A stretch of 64,000 bases of DNA, taken from positions 18,747 through 82,746 of the forward strand of contig NZ_JAFBCZ010000027.1 in the NCBI RefSeq assembly GCF_016907925.1. Direction: 5' to 3'. Below the pieces are notes generated by a model that had not been told where the DNA came from, made no database searches, and was given only the letters and a program-made list of their open reading frames with translations. This document shows, piece by piece, positions 27,039 through 35,365 of the stretch. The position numbers were made by a program, and so were the translations under genes. Each line of letters starts with the position of its first letter. The first letter of the stretch is position 1. This stretch comes from Herpetosiphon giganteus (GTDB lineage: Bacteria > Chloroflexota > Chloroflexia > Chloroflexales > Herpetosiphonaceae).

Positions 27039-28277
27039 ATGACCCAACAACAAGCGCACATATATGCCGATGATTCAATTGCCCGAATTTTTCAACCAAG
27101 CTCAATTGAAAATCCGTATCCGTTGTTTGCCGATCTGCGCGCCAAAGCCGCAGTTGTGGCAGTACCCTCGCCCTATGAATTTATTAAAGCCGATACATGG
27201 CTGGTAACCCGTTATGCAGAAGCAGTGCAGGTGTTAAAAGATAGCCGCTTTACGGTCGATGCGACCATTCTCAACCCTGGGGCTGGTGTATTTGGCCAAA
27301 CTGCCGCTGACGGAGCAGAAGATCGTAGCTTCTTGGGTGCAAAATCGATGGTCAGTGCTGATGGAGCCGAGCACTCGCGCTTGCGCAGCTTGGTTGCCAA
27401 GGCGTTTACGCCACGCTATATCGAACAGTTACGCCCACGCATCCAAGAGCTAGCCGACGAATTGCTTGATCAGGTGCATGCCCAAGGCTCGATGGATTTG
27501 GTGCATGACTATGCTTATCCGCTGCCAATTAACGTCATCTCCGAGATGCTGGGCGTGCCAGCTCATGAGCGCGACCAGATGCGTTTGTGGTCGGATGCGC
27601 TGACCAGCCATAGACCAGAAAGCCAAGGCCAATTGCGTGAATTTGCCATGTATGTGCAAAAGCTAATCGCCGATAAACGCCGCAATCCGCAGGATGATTT
27701 GATTAGCAAATTGGTCGAGTTGGAAGCAACTGGCGATGCACTCAGCGAATCGGAATTATTAGCAACTGCTGGCTTGTTGATTTTCGCAGGCCACGAAACA
27801 ACCTCGAATTTATTGAGTATTGGCTCGTTGATGTTGCTTGATTATCCCGCGCAACGTGCCCGTTTGCAAGCAGACCCAAGTTTAATTCCGGCGGCGGTTG
27901 AAGAATTATTACGCTTTAATGGGCCAATTTTCAGCCCAGCCCCACGCTTTGCGCTCGAAGATTTGGAGCTGGCGGGCCAGCAGATTCGGCGTGGCGATTT
28001 GGTCTTGGTGGCGCTTGGCTCAGCCAATCACGATGAAAGCGTGTTCGAAAACCCCGAAGAATTAGATATTGCGCGCCAAATTAGCCGCCAACTGGCGTTT
28101 GGTCATGGCGTGCATTTCTGTTTGGGTGCGCCGCTGGCCCGCTTAGAAGGCGAAATTGCTTTCACAAGCTTATTGCAACGCATGCCTAATTTGCGTTTAG
28201 CAGTGCCGCGCGAGCAAATCACTTGGCGCGATAACATCAATTTACGTGGTCTCAAAGCCCTACCAGTAAACTTCTAG
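27039..28277 (+). CDS. Cytochrome P450 monooxygenase
   Basis: A 412-residue soluble bacterial P450 of the CYP107-like class. The haem thiolate is Cys361 in FGHGVHFCLGAPLAR; the oxygen-activating I-helix reads LLIFAGHETTSN, and the K-helix EELLR supplies the ExxR pair. It inserts oxygen into an organic substrate with electrons from a ferredoxin that is not encoded nearby. AAGGAG lies six bases before the ATG. Placement between a TetR regulator and an SDR suggests an inducible oxidation pathway; the substrate is unknown. Confidence 0.95.
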   Translation: MTQQQAHIYADDSIARIFQPSSIENPYPLFADLRAKAAVVAVPSPYEFIKADTWLVTRYAEAVQVLKDSRFTVDATILNPGAGVFGQTAADGAEDRSFLGAKSMVSADGAEHSRLRSLVAKAFTPRYIEQLRPRIQELADELLDQVHAQGSMDLVHDYAYPLPINVISEMLGVPAHERDQMRLWSDALTSHRPESQGQLREFAMYVQKLIADKRRNPQDDLISKLVELEATGDALSESELLATAGLLIFAGHETTSNLLSIGSLMLLDYPAQRARLQADPSLIPAAVEELLRFNGPIFSPAPRFALEDLELAGQQIRRGDLVLVALGSANHDESVFENPEELDIARQISRQLAFGHGVHFCLGAPLARLEGEIAFTSLLQRMPNLRLAVPREQITWRDNINLRGLKALPVNF

Positions 28278-28323
28278 CTCGCTGTTACTTTCAAATTTTC
28301 ATGCTACCTACAGGAGTTGATCG

Positions 28324-29088
28324 ATGCGTTTACAGGATAAAGTTGTGGTGATTACCGGGGCGGCCTCAGGGATGGGCTTGGCGATGGCAACTCGTTTTGC
28401 TGCCGAAGGAGCCAAATTGGTGCTTGGCGACTGGAATGCTGAGCGGCTGGAAGCTGCGCTGGCCACAATTCAAGCCACTGGGGCAGCGGTGGTTGGTGCT
28501 CAAGGCAATATTGCCGAGCAAGCAAGCGCTGAAGCCTTGGTTGATTTAGCCATCAGCACCTATGGCCAGATCGATGTGCTTTGCAATAATGCTGGCGTGA
28601 TGGATTCGATGCAAGGTATCGCTGAGGTTTCTGACGAAACTTGGCGACGGGTGTTGGGCATCAACCTTGAAGGCCCGATGTTTACCAGTCGGCGCGCAAT
28701 CAAGCATATGTTGGAGCAGGGCAGCGGCTCGATCATCAATGTTGCATCAACCGCGGGAATTCATGGCGGCTCGGCGGGTGCGGCCTATACCGCCTCGAAA
28801 CATGCCTTGGTTGGGCTAACGCGCAACACAGCCTGGATCTACGCCAAACGCAATATTCGCTGTAACGCAATTTGCCCAGGCGCTACCAAAACCAACATCG
28901 TCGAATCGATGAATCGCAGCACGATCGATCCAACTGATGCAGCGCGGGTGAGCGAGTTTACTGCGCTTGCCCCAGCCTATCTCGAACCAACCGACATTGC
29001 CAATTTAGCCTTGTTTTTGGCCTCAGACGAGTCGCACCAAATTAACGGCGCGATTATTCCCGCCGATGCAGGCTGGGCAGCTATTTAA
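28324..29088 (+). CDS. Short-chain dehydrogenase/reductase
   Basis: A 254-residue classical SDR. The cofactor motif is TGAASGMGLAMA, NNAGVMD follows, and the catalytic residues are Ser in NVASTAG and Tyr155/Lys159 in YTASKHAL. An Asp after the second strand (LGDWNAE) suggests NAD(H) rather than NADP(H). Lengthwise it is typical. It follows the P450 by 46 bp and could oxidise or reduce the P450 product. Confidence 0.94.
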   Translation: MRLQDKVVVITGAASGMGLAMATRFAAEGAKLVLGDWNAERLEAALATIQATGAAVVGAQGNIAEQASAEALVDLAISTYGQIDVLCNNAGVMDSMQGIAEVSDETWRRVLGINLEGPMFTSRRAIKHMLEQGSGSIINVASTAGIHGGSAGAAYTASKHALVGLTRNTAWIYAKRNIRCNAICPGATKTNIVESMNRSTIDPTDAARVSEFTALAPAYLEPTDIANLALFLASDESHQINGAIIPADAGWAAI

Positions 29089-29109
29089 TTAATGGATTAA
29101 TGTGAGAAA

Positions 29110-29154
29110 CACCAAGCCCGCAGTGCTGAGTAGGGCAGCGTTGCGGGCTTGGTG
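29110..29154. terminator. Hairpin between convergent SDR and hppD genes
   Basis: Perfect 13-bp arms, CACCAAGCCCGCA (29110-29122) and TGCGGGCTTGGTG (29142-29154), lie between two converging genes. There is no T run on either side, so termination here would be non-classical. Confidence 0.5.
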
Positions 29155-29164
29155 CGGCGATTAA

Positions 29165-30286
29165 TTACAAATTGCCACGTTTGGCTTGTTCGCGTTCAAT
29201 CGCTTCAAAGAGGGCTTTAAAGTTGCCTGCGCCAAAGCCACGGCTGCCCTTGCGTTGAATAATCTCGTAAAACACGGTTGGGCGGTCGCCAACTGGTTTG
29301 GTGAAGATTTGCAAGAGATAGCCTTCGTCGTCGCGATCGACCAAAATACCCAGTTCTTGTAAGGTATTGTAGTCTTCGTCGATATGGCCGACGCGGCCTG
29401 CCAACGCTGAGTAGTAGGTATCTGGCGTGCGCAAAAATTCTACGCCATTATCGCGTAAATGCTTGACAGTTTGAATAATGTCAGGCGTAATCAAGGCAAT
29501 GTGCTGCGCGCCTGGGCCACAATAATAATCGAGATATTCGTCGATTTGCGATTTTTTGCGGCCTTCTGCTGGCTCGTTGATTGGGAACTTGATCCGGCCT
29601 GTGCCATTTTGCACAACTTTCGACATCAAGGCGCTATATTCGGTTGAAATATCGTCGTCGGTAAATTGTTGCAATTGGCTAAAACCAAGGATGCGGGCAT
29701 AGAAATTGACCCATTCATCCATTTTGCCAAGCTCGACGTTGCCTACGATATGGTCAACCGCTGCCAAGCCAGTGGATTCCGACTTGGGTGGGTTTTTGAC
29801 CTTGTTGTAGCCAGGCATAAACGTGCCAGTATAGCCGTCGCGCTCAACGAACGTATGGACTGTATCGCCATAGGTGCGAATCGTGGCTTTGACGACTTTG
29901 CCCCATTTGCTTTCCAAGACGGTTGGCTCTAGCACAGCGGTTGCGCCGCGAGCCAAGGCTGCTTCAAACGCCGAAGTCGCATTGTCAACTTCGAGCGCAA
30001 TATCCTTTACGCCATCGCCATGCAATTTCACATGCTCGGCAATTGGTGAATCCGGATTAAGCGCGCCAGTCAAGACCAAGCGAATATTGCGTTGTTGCAT
30101 GACAAACGAAACGCGGTCGCGGCTGCCAGTTTCTAAGCCTGCATAGGCAACTGGCGTAAAACCAAAGGCCGTCCGATAGTAATGAGCTGCTTGGCGCGCA
30201 TTACCAACATACATCTCGACATAATCGATGCCACGTAATGCTAAAGGATCAGTCGTAGTGGTGGTTTCTTGTTCTGCCATCGTCAT
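29165..30286 (-). CDS. hppD: 4-Hydroxyphenylpyruvate dioxygenase
   Basis: A 373-residue non-haem iron enzyme that converts 4-hydroxyphenylpyruvate to homogentisate in tyrosine breakdown. Two vicinal-oxygen-chelate halves are seen. The iron ligands are His in AVDHIVGNV, His in GAQHIALIT and Glu in FYEIIQRKGS. The C-terminal GFGAGNFKALFEAIE helix is the usual gate. The ATG at 30286 has AAGGAG seven bases upstream. The TrmB-type regulator gene lies 34 bp upstream on the same strand and hmgA, the next pathway enzyme, further upstream. Confidence 0.97.
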   Translation of the reverse strand: MTMAEQETTTTTDPLALRGIDYVEMYVGNARQAAHYYRTAFGFTPVAYAGLETGSRDRVSFVMQQRNIRLVLTGALNPDSPIAEHVKLHGDGVKDIALEVDNATSAFEAALARGATAVLEPTVLESKWGKVVKATIRTYGDTVHTFVERDGYTGTFMPGYNKVKNPPKSESTGLAAVDHIVGNVELGKMDEWVNFYARILGFSQLQQFTDDDISTEYSALMSKVVQNGTGRIKFPINEPAEGRKKSQIDEYLDYYCGPGAQHIALITPDIIQTVKHLRDNGVEFLRTPDTYYSALAGRVGHIDEDYNTLQELGILVDRDDEGYLLQIFTKPVGDRPTVFYEIIQRKGSRGFGAGNFKALFEAIEREQAKRGNL

Positions 30287-30320
30287 TGATAGGCTCCTTC
30301 TGATGAAAACGCCGCAACAA

Positions 30321-31130
30321 TTAATCGCTATAGGGCTGAGCTTGCGCCCAGAATGCCTCGAACGCGACCCGCAGGGTTTGCGCTAGCGATGGGTGATTCA
30401 AACATAACGCCGTGATCGATGGTCGCCCCGTGATGGGATCTTGCAGTGAAAGCAAGGCCACCCGACCATCAAATAAGTTCATTTTAATTGGTAGTTGTGG
30501 CACGAACCGTAATTCTTGTCCAAGGCTACGAAATTGGGCCAACACTGGCCGCAATTGTTCATCTTCCAAGGCGCTCAGTTCATACAAAGCTCGGTATTGC
30601 ACGCCGCGCGAGCGTGGTTCGCGCACTTCGGCCACATTTTCCTCTAGGCTCGAAACGAGTGGCCGTTTGAAACAGGCCAAAATTTCGTGGTCGGCTTGTT
30701 GGGCCAAGGTCCAAGCACGGGCGCTAATCTGGCGTGGGTCAAGCAACACATCAATATAATCCAACGGATTATCTTCGTTGCTGCCTTCGGTGTAGATTGG
30801 CTGCATGGTAGCGACAAGGCTTTGGGCGATGGTTTGGGCATCGGCCAATTCGCGTTCCATCACGCTGCGCCGCTCGGCAAGTAGGGCTGGCAAGGCTTGT
30901 TCTGGAGCGACCGCGACAAAGGTGCGGCGTGGCCCCATCCGTTCATGGGCTAGGCCTTTGCTGGACAACGATTGCAACACATCGTAGATCCGTTGGCGCG
31001 GAATGCTGGTATGGGTTGCGAGCTGCGCCGCCGAGAACGATTGCCGACCGAGTAGCCCCAAATAGGCCGTTGATTCATAGCGACTTAAGCCTAAATCACT
31101 GAGTTGATCAATGAGAGATTCATCGTGCAT
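30321..31130 (-). CDS. TrmB-type winged-helix transcriptional regulator
   Basis: A 269-residue regulator. Residues about 5-80 are a winged helix (LGLSRYESTAYLGLLGRQSFSAAQLATHTSIPRQRIYDVL...), followed by a coiled segment (RSVMERELADAQTIAQSL) and a TrmB-like effector domain to the end. In bacteria such proteins regulate sugar or aromatic metabolism. It is encoded directly upstream of hppD with a 34-bp gap, so it probably controls the tyrosine pathway. The ATG at 31130 is preferred; a GTG at 31142 would lie inside the upstream dyad. Confidence 0.85.
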   Translation of the reverse strand: MHDESLIDQLSDLGLSRYESTAYLGLLGRQSFSAAQLATHTSIPRQRIYDVLQSLSSKGLAHERMGPRRTFVAVAPEQALPALLAERRSVMERELADAQTIAQSLVATMQPIYTEGSNEDNPLDYIDVLLDPRQISARAWTLAQQADHEILACFKRPLVSSLEENVAEVREPRSRGVQYRALYELSALEDEQLRPVLAQFRSLGQELRFVPQLPIKMNLFDGRVALLSLQDPITGRPSITALCLNHPSLAQTLRVAFEAFWAQAQPYSD

Positions 31131-31136
31131 TGGTGT

Positions 31137-31154
31137 CACCACTGCCTAGTGGTG
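31137..31154. promoter_or_regulatory. Dyad next to the TrmB-type regulator start
   Basis: CACCACT (31137-31143) and AGTGGTG (31148-31154) form a 7-bp perfect inverted repeat with a 4-nt centre, overlapping the regulator's ribosome site. It is a candidate site for autoregulation or a translational hairpin. Confidence 0.5.
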
Positions 31155-31431
31155 CTATTGTAGCGAGTTGTCGAATGCTTGTCAATCATGCGCAAAGGCC
31201 ACAGTCAGCACCGAAGTTTGATTCAGGATGGGATCGTTACCAAGGTAGGATTGGCGCGATCTGCATAACCAAATTGTACTACGCCGTGTGATTCGCAAAA
31301 ATGCGTGCTTGAAGGCATAATTATTAAATTTAATTATTGCCGTTTGAGTAGCTAGTTCCTAGCTTCCGTCAAACGTGAGTGATGTTGCAGCAATAATCGC
31401 TGATGATTTACTAAAAAATGCCAAATAAATG
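31155..31431. other. Gap between hmgA and the TrmB-type regulator
   Basis: About 280 bp with no coding sequence. The likely promoter of the regulator-hppD transcript must lie here, but I could not pick a convincing -35/-10 pair. Confidence 0.4.
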
Positions 31432-31473
31432 CCCCTCTCCCGTTCGACGGGAGAGGGGTTGGGGTGAGGGATC
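31432..31473 (-). terminator. GC-rich hairpin ending the hmgA transcript
   Basis: CCCCTCTCCCGT (31432-31443) pairs perfectly with ACGGGAGAGGGG (31447-31458) over a TCG loop. Read on the minus strand it follows hmgA and is followed by CATTTATTT, so it can terminate. The flanking TTGGGGTGAGGG marks it as half of the CCCTCACCCC repeat family found elsewhere in the window. Confidence 0.6.
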
Positions 31474-31497
31474 TTAATTATTGAGCTGTGGCGGTGT

Positions 31498-32655
31498 TTA
31501 GTGGTTGACCCACGAATAGGTGTAGCTTGGCTCTTCGATGCTCAAGGCTTCTTTGGTCAGGTACAGTGGCTTGAAGGTATCGACCATCACCGCTAATTCT
31601 TCGGTCGCCGCCTTGCCAATCGAGCCTTCGACCGTGCCTGGGTGCGGCCCGTGCGGCATGCCCGATGGGTGCAAGGTAATCGAGCCAAGATCAACGCCGC
31701 GTCTTGACATAAAATTCCCTTCAACGTAATACAGCACTTCATCACTCTCAACATTTGAGTGATTGTAGGGCGCTGGAATCGCCTCAGGATGATAATCAAA
31801 CATGCGTGGCACAAACGAGCAGACCACAAAATTTGGCCCGCTGAAGGTTTGATGCACTGGTGGCGGCTGATGCACGCGCCCAGTAATTGGCTCGAAATCT
31901 TCGATATTGAAGGCAAATGGATAGAGATAGCCATCCCAGCCAACCACATCAAATGGATGATGGTCGAGCACATGCTTGGTCATGCGGCCATGGGCGCGCA
32001 CATGCACGGCAAACTCACCTTTTTCATCGTGGGGCGTAAGCTCCATCGGAACCCGAATATCGCGTTCGCAGAACGGCGCATGCTCCAGCAATTGGCCATG
32101 TTCGTTGCGATAGCGGTTGGGGGTGGTGATTTCGCCCACGGTTTCGAGCACTAGCATTTTGGTTGGCGTGCCGTTGGTGTTGACCCGATAGGTTGTGCCA
32201 ATCGGAATTACCAAATAATCGCCACGGCGATAGGGAATATTGCCAAAAATTGTTTCGAGCACGCCCTCGCCTTCGTGAATGAAGAGCATTTCATCGCCTT
32301 CGCCATTGCGATAGAAATAGGTTTGTGGCTCGGTTGGGTGCACAATTCCCATGCGCACATCGTTGTTGACCAACAACATCCTACGGCCACCGATGGGATC
32401 GCCGCCTGGTTTGTGGGCAAAGGTTTTGAGGTGGCGATGGCGCAGCGCCCCATCTGGCTCCAACTCAATCGCGGTTGAACCGAGATCTTCGACTTTGAGA
32501 ATCGCAGTTGGGGGATAATGGTGATACAACAGGGCTTCGACCCCGCTAAATCCCTTGGTTCCCATCAACTGTTCCGAATACAACGAACCATCTGGCTTGC
32601 GAAATTGGGTATGGCGCTTGTGTGGAATGTTGCCAAGTTTGTGGTAGAAGGGCAT
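31498..32655 (-). CDS. hmgA: Homogentisate 1,2-dioxygenase (short form)
   Basis: A 385-residue cupin enzyme that opens the homogentisate ring to maleylacetoacetate, directly after HppD. Family motifs include MLFIHEGEGVLET and YRRGDYLVIPIGTTYR in the first cupin, and SNVESDEVLYYVEGNF, HPSGMPHGPHPGTVE near the iron site. It is shorter than the roughly 430-residue proteobacterial enzyme but full length for the short bacterial group. The ATG at 32655 has GGGAGG seven bases upstream; a longer frame upstream has no support. Fumarylacetoacetase is not in the window. Confidence 0.92.
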   Translation of the reverse strand: MPFYHKLGNIPHKRHTQFRKPDGSLYSEQLMGTKGFSGVEALLYHHYPPTAILKVEDLGSTAIELEPDGALRHRHLKTFAHKPGGDPIGGRRMLLVNNDVRMGIVHPTEPQTYFYRNGEGDEMLFIHEGEGVLETIFGNIPYRRGDYLVIPIGTTYRVNTNGTPTKMLVLETVGEITTPNRYRNEHGQLLEHAPFCERDIRVPMELTPHDEKGEFAVHVRAHGRMTKHVLDHHPFDVVGWDGYLYPFAFNIEDFEPITGRVHQPPPVHQTFSGPNFVVCSFVPRMFDYHPEAIPAPYNHSNVESDEVLYYVEGNFMSRRGVDLGSITLHPSGMPHGPHPGTVEGSIGKAATEELAVMVDTFKPLYLTKEALSIEEPSYTYSWVNH

Positions 32656-33149
32656 CTTCGACCTCCCGCAAAAATGAAAACGACAAGACCAATTCAGCCC
32701 TACTTCTGTATTGGCCAGCACGTTGATTATAATCCAAATTGCTAAGTTGGTTAAATGAGAACATAGAACATAGAGCATAGAACATAGAAATTAGCAATCA
32801 AGCTATTGATTCACAAAGTACAAGTTTTTAGCCACGAATTCCACGAATTTCACGAATACTGTTTCTATTTACAAAAATCAGCATCTAATCCCCGACTCCC
32901 GATCCCCAATTCCCGATCCCCATTTTAGCTTTTGCATTTGCCTTCATCCCTCATCCTTCATCCTTCATCCTTGCCGTTGGCCACAGATTGCCACAGATGG
33001 TGAGGATTATGTTCTATGCTCTATGCTCTTTTTTGACTTCATCCTTGTTAACAACTTGCTCATCAAAAGCGGTTGACGCTACTAGGTAACTCAAGTAAGA
33101 TTCAATCGCGGCTTGCGTAGCCGTACACCACTATCCACGGGAGATCTTT
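32656..33149. repeat. Repeat-rich gap before the site-2 protease operon
   Basis: Contains ACATAGAACATAGAGCATAGAAC tandem-like units (32761-32788), CCACGAATTCCACGAATTTCACGAA (32832-32855), CCCCGACTCCCGATCCCC (32889-32922), CATCCCTCATCCTTCATCCTTCATCC (32944-32969) and GCCACAGATTGCCACAGAT (32980-32998). No gene is visible in these 494 bp. Confidence 0.65.
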
Positions 33150-34247
33150 ATGGATTTTAGCAGTTTGGCGTGGCTTGCGGTTATTCCCGCTTTAGGCTTT
33201 TTAGTTGTTGTTCATGAGCTAGGCCACTATTGGGTTGGCCGCAAAATGGGCATTAAGATCGAAGAATTTGGCATTGGGTTACCGCCACGCGCCAAAGTGT
33301 TGTTCGTGCGTAAGGGCATTCCGTTTACGCTCAATTGGTTGCCACTTGGCGGTTTTGTGCGCTTTGCTGGCGAAGAAGGTGGCTTCGACGACCCTGATAG
33401 CCTTGCCTCTGCGCCACCACGCCGCCGGATTCCAGTGATGGCAGCTGGCGTGATTGCCAATGTGATTACGGCAATCATTATGTTTGCAATCATTTTTGCA
33501 ATTTGGGGCTACCCAAATCTTGATAAAGTGATGGTTGCTTCAACCGACGAATTTGCTTCGAAAGCAGGCTTTGTGGTTGAAGATGTGTTTGTCTCGATCA
33601 ATGGCTCGCCAATTAGCGCCGATGAACAAGTGCGGCAATTGGTCGAAACCAGCGATGGTAAACCAGTCAGTGTCGTTGTGCAACGCGATGGTGTCGAACA
33701 AACTTTGAGCGTTACGCCCCAATATAGTGCCGAAGCGCAACGCTACCGCTTTGGCGTTGGCTTGGGCAATCCGCGCGAATCAGTTAACATTTTTCAAGCA
33801 ATCGTCAATGGTTTTACCTATAGTTTTCGCTTGCTTGGCGAAATGTTTATGGGTTTTGCGATGTTGATTGGCGGCTTGCTGGGCACGAATCCAGCGCCAG
33901 AAGGTGGCTTGGCTGGTCCAGTCGGTATCGCCCGCCTGACGGGGCAAGTAGCTCGCTCAGGCTTGCGCGATTATCTGAACTTTACCGCCTTGTTGAGCTT
34001 GAACTTGGCCTTGATCAACATTCTGCCAATTCCAGCGCTTGATGGCAGCCGGATTATTTTTGCCTTGATTGAAGCCATTCGGCGCAAAAAAATTCCGCCC
34101 GAGCGCGAAGCAGTGGTGCATGCAATTGGCATGATGATGTTGCTTGGTCTGATGCTGTTAATCACGGTTTCCGACGTGCGCAATATCATTAGTGGCGAGC
34201 CAGCGATTACCATGCCGCCAACGCCAACCCCAATCGTTAGACCGTAA
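33150..34247 (+). CDS. rseP: Site-2 membrane metalloprotease, M50/RseP family
   Basis: A 365-residue intramembrane zinc protease. The first helix carries HELGH (residues 22-26), a PDZ-like domain spans about 120-200, and the last helices contain LINILPIPALDGSR, whose Asp is the third zinc ligand. It cleaves membrane-bound regulators or leftover signal peptides. It is the first of seven closely spaced genes on this strand. No anti-sigma gene is nearby, so its target is unknown. GGGAGA lies seven bases before the ATG. Confidence 0.94.
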   Translation: MDFSSLAWLAVIPALGFLVVVHELGHYWVGRKMGIKIEEFGIGLPPRAKVLFVRKGIPFTLNWLPLGGFVRFAGEEGGFDDPDSLASAPPRRRIPVMAAGVIANVITAIIMFAIIFAIWGYPNLDKVMVASTDEFASKAGFVVEDVFVSINGSPISADEQVRQLVETSDGKPVSVVVQRDGVEQTLSVTPQYSAEAQRYRFGVGLGNPRESVNIFQAIVNGFTYSFRLLGEMFMGFAMLIGGLLGTNPAPEGGLAGPVGIARLTGQVARSGLRDYLNFTALLSLNLALINILPIPALDGSRIIFALIEAIRRKKIPPEREAVVHAIGMMMLLGLMLLITVSDVRNIISGEPAITMPPTPTPIVRP

Positions 34248-34251
34248 GCCA

Positions 34252-34485
34252 ATGCCAGCGCGTAAGCCGATTATCCGCGCCAGCGAGCTTGGCGAATATG
34301 ATTTTTGTGCCAGAGCTTGGTGGTTGCGGCGTGAATGCGGCTGGCAAGGACGCTTTCCTGAACGTTTAGCCCAAGGCGAACTGGCGCATCAACGCCATGG
34401 CCGAGACCTTCAACAAAGCCAATGGTTGCGTACTGTAGCCATTGGTTTGTTGTTGCTAGCAGCCTTAGCTTTGGTATTTGCATGA
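34252..34485 (+). CDS. N-terminal half of a membrane-anchored Cas4-like nuclease
   Basis: A 77-residue protein with a soluble start and a hydrophobic C-terminal helix (about 61-77). SELGEYDFCARAWWLRR resembles the beginning of Cas4/RecB-like nucleases, where this Cys (Cys19 here) is the first iron-sulfur ligand. GELAHQRHG (42-50) matches the motif-I His region. The rest of the nuclease (GxxD, ExK, QxxxY and three cysteines) is in the next gene, which overlaps by ATGA. The start at 34252 is five bases after the protease stop and has a weak ribosome site, suggesting translational coupling. A sequencing frameshift joining the two must be excluded. Confidence 0.8.
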   Translation: MPARKPIIRASELGEYDFCARAWWLRRECGWQGRFPERLAQGELAHQRHGRDLQQSQWLRTVAIGLLLLAALALVFA

Positions 34486-34997
34486 TTTGGCTAGCGATTA
34501 TTTTGGGTTTGCTTGGTCTGTGGCTGTGGCGGCGAAGCAATGCCTTGCGTGCTAGCACTGGCCTGCCTTGGCGTGCAGTGGTTTATCACGATACAACGCG
34601 GCGCGAATTGAGCAAACCCTTATTTTCAGCCCGTTATCAATTAACTGGCAAGCCCGATTACGTTTTGGCCGATGGTAAGGCCTTGATTCCAGTTGAGGTT
34701 AAGCCGCAGCGCCAAGCAACCAGCCCACGCCAAGGCGATATTTTGCAGCTGGCGGCCTATTGTTTGTTGCTTGAAGAAGCAACTGGGGTTGCGCCGCGCT
34801 ATGGCTTGTTGCGCTACGCCCAGCATACTTTTCAGGTCGATTGGACAGATCAGCTCTATCAGGCCTTGATCGAAACGCTCGAAACCATGCGCGCTGATCT
34901 GACGCTAACTGAGGTTGACCGTTCGCACGAAGAACCATGGCGCTGTAACGCCTGCGGATTTGGCGACCGCTGCACAGATGCGCTAGAATATGACTAG
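34482..34997 (+). CDS. C-terminal half of a membrane-anchored Cas4-like PD-(D/E)XK nuclease
   Basis: A 171-residue protein. A membrane helix (residues 2-16) followed by Arg-Arg predicts the rest lies in the cytoplasm. The nuclease residues are Asp59 (GKPDYV), Glu72 and Lys74 (VEVK), and Gln89/Tyr93 (QLAAY); the end has RCNACGFGDRC, a C-x2-C-x5-C set (155, 158, 164) like the last three iron-sulfur cysteines of Cas4. The first cysteine and motif-I His are in the preceding gene. No cas1, cas2 or CRISPR array is near, so a CRISPR role is unlikely; a DNA-repair or envelope-linked nuclease is possible. Confidence 0.85.
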   Translation: MIWLAIILGLLGLWLWRRSNALRASTGLPWRAVVYHDTTRRELSKPLFSARYQLTGKPDYVLADGKALIPVEVKPQRQATSPRQGDILQLAAYCLLLEEATGVAPRYGLLRYAQHTFQVDWTDQLYQALIETLETMRADLTLTEVDRSHEEPWRCNACGFGDRCTDALEYD

Positions 34998-35041
34998 CAC
35001 TGTTTATTAATCAGCCCATTGCTAGTAGTCGTTGTGACATT

Positions 35042-35365
35042 ATGAAATTTAAAATTCGCCAACATCCACGCATGAAAGATATTTGTGTCGGTGACGAGGT
35101 GGTGTGGAATCCCCAATTGCTGTATGCCAACGTCGAGGAAATTTTTCCGGCGGCGGTTTGTGTCAATTTAGCAATTCTCCGCACTGAGCCAATTCCCAAA
35201 TTGGAGCTACGGGCGCAACTTTGGCGCGCTGATGATATTGAAAATCTCAGTGTTTGTCGCTGTTGTGGTTCGCGGGAAAATCTAGTTACTCCGTGTCATA
35301 CAGGCGTACCGTTTCGGTTGTGCCAACATTGTTATACCTGCCACATTGAGGAGTCTCTGGCATGA
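35042..35365 (+). CDS. Small zinc-ribbon-like protein of unknown function
   Basis: A 107-residue protein that I do not recognise. The first 70 residues look like a small beta domain (VGDEVVWNPQLLYANVEEIFP). The end has cysteines in CRCCGSRE and LCQHCYTCHIEE, plausible as a zinc ribbon. It overlaps queD by ATGA and follows the nuclease by 44 bp, so it is expressed with both. The ribosome site is weak. Translation is supported mainly by the overlap and by ordered cysteine spacing. Confidence 0.72.
   Translation: MKFKIRQHPRMKDICVGDEVVWNPQLLYANVEEIFPAAVCVNLAILRTEPIPKLELRAQLWRADDIENLSVCRCCGSRENLVTPCHTGVPFRLCQHCYTCHIEESLA

Noticed and set aside
29110..29154. Riboswitch or small RNA gene between SDR and hppD
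   Set aside because: The sequence is a simple 13-bp hairpin with no further structure and sits between converging stops, so a transcription-end hairpin is simpler.
34252..34997. Cas4 as part of a CRISPR adaptation module
   Set aside because: No cas1, cas2, effector genes or repeat array are within 30 kb on either side, so the motif resemblance is not enough for a CRISPR role.
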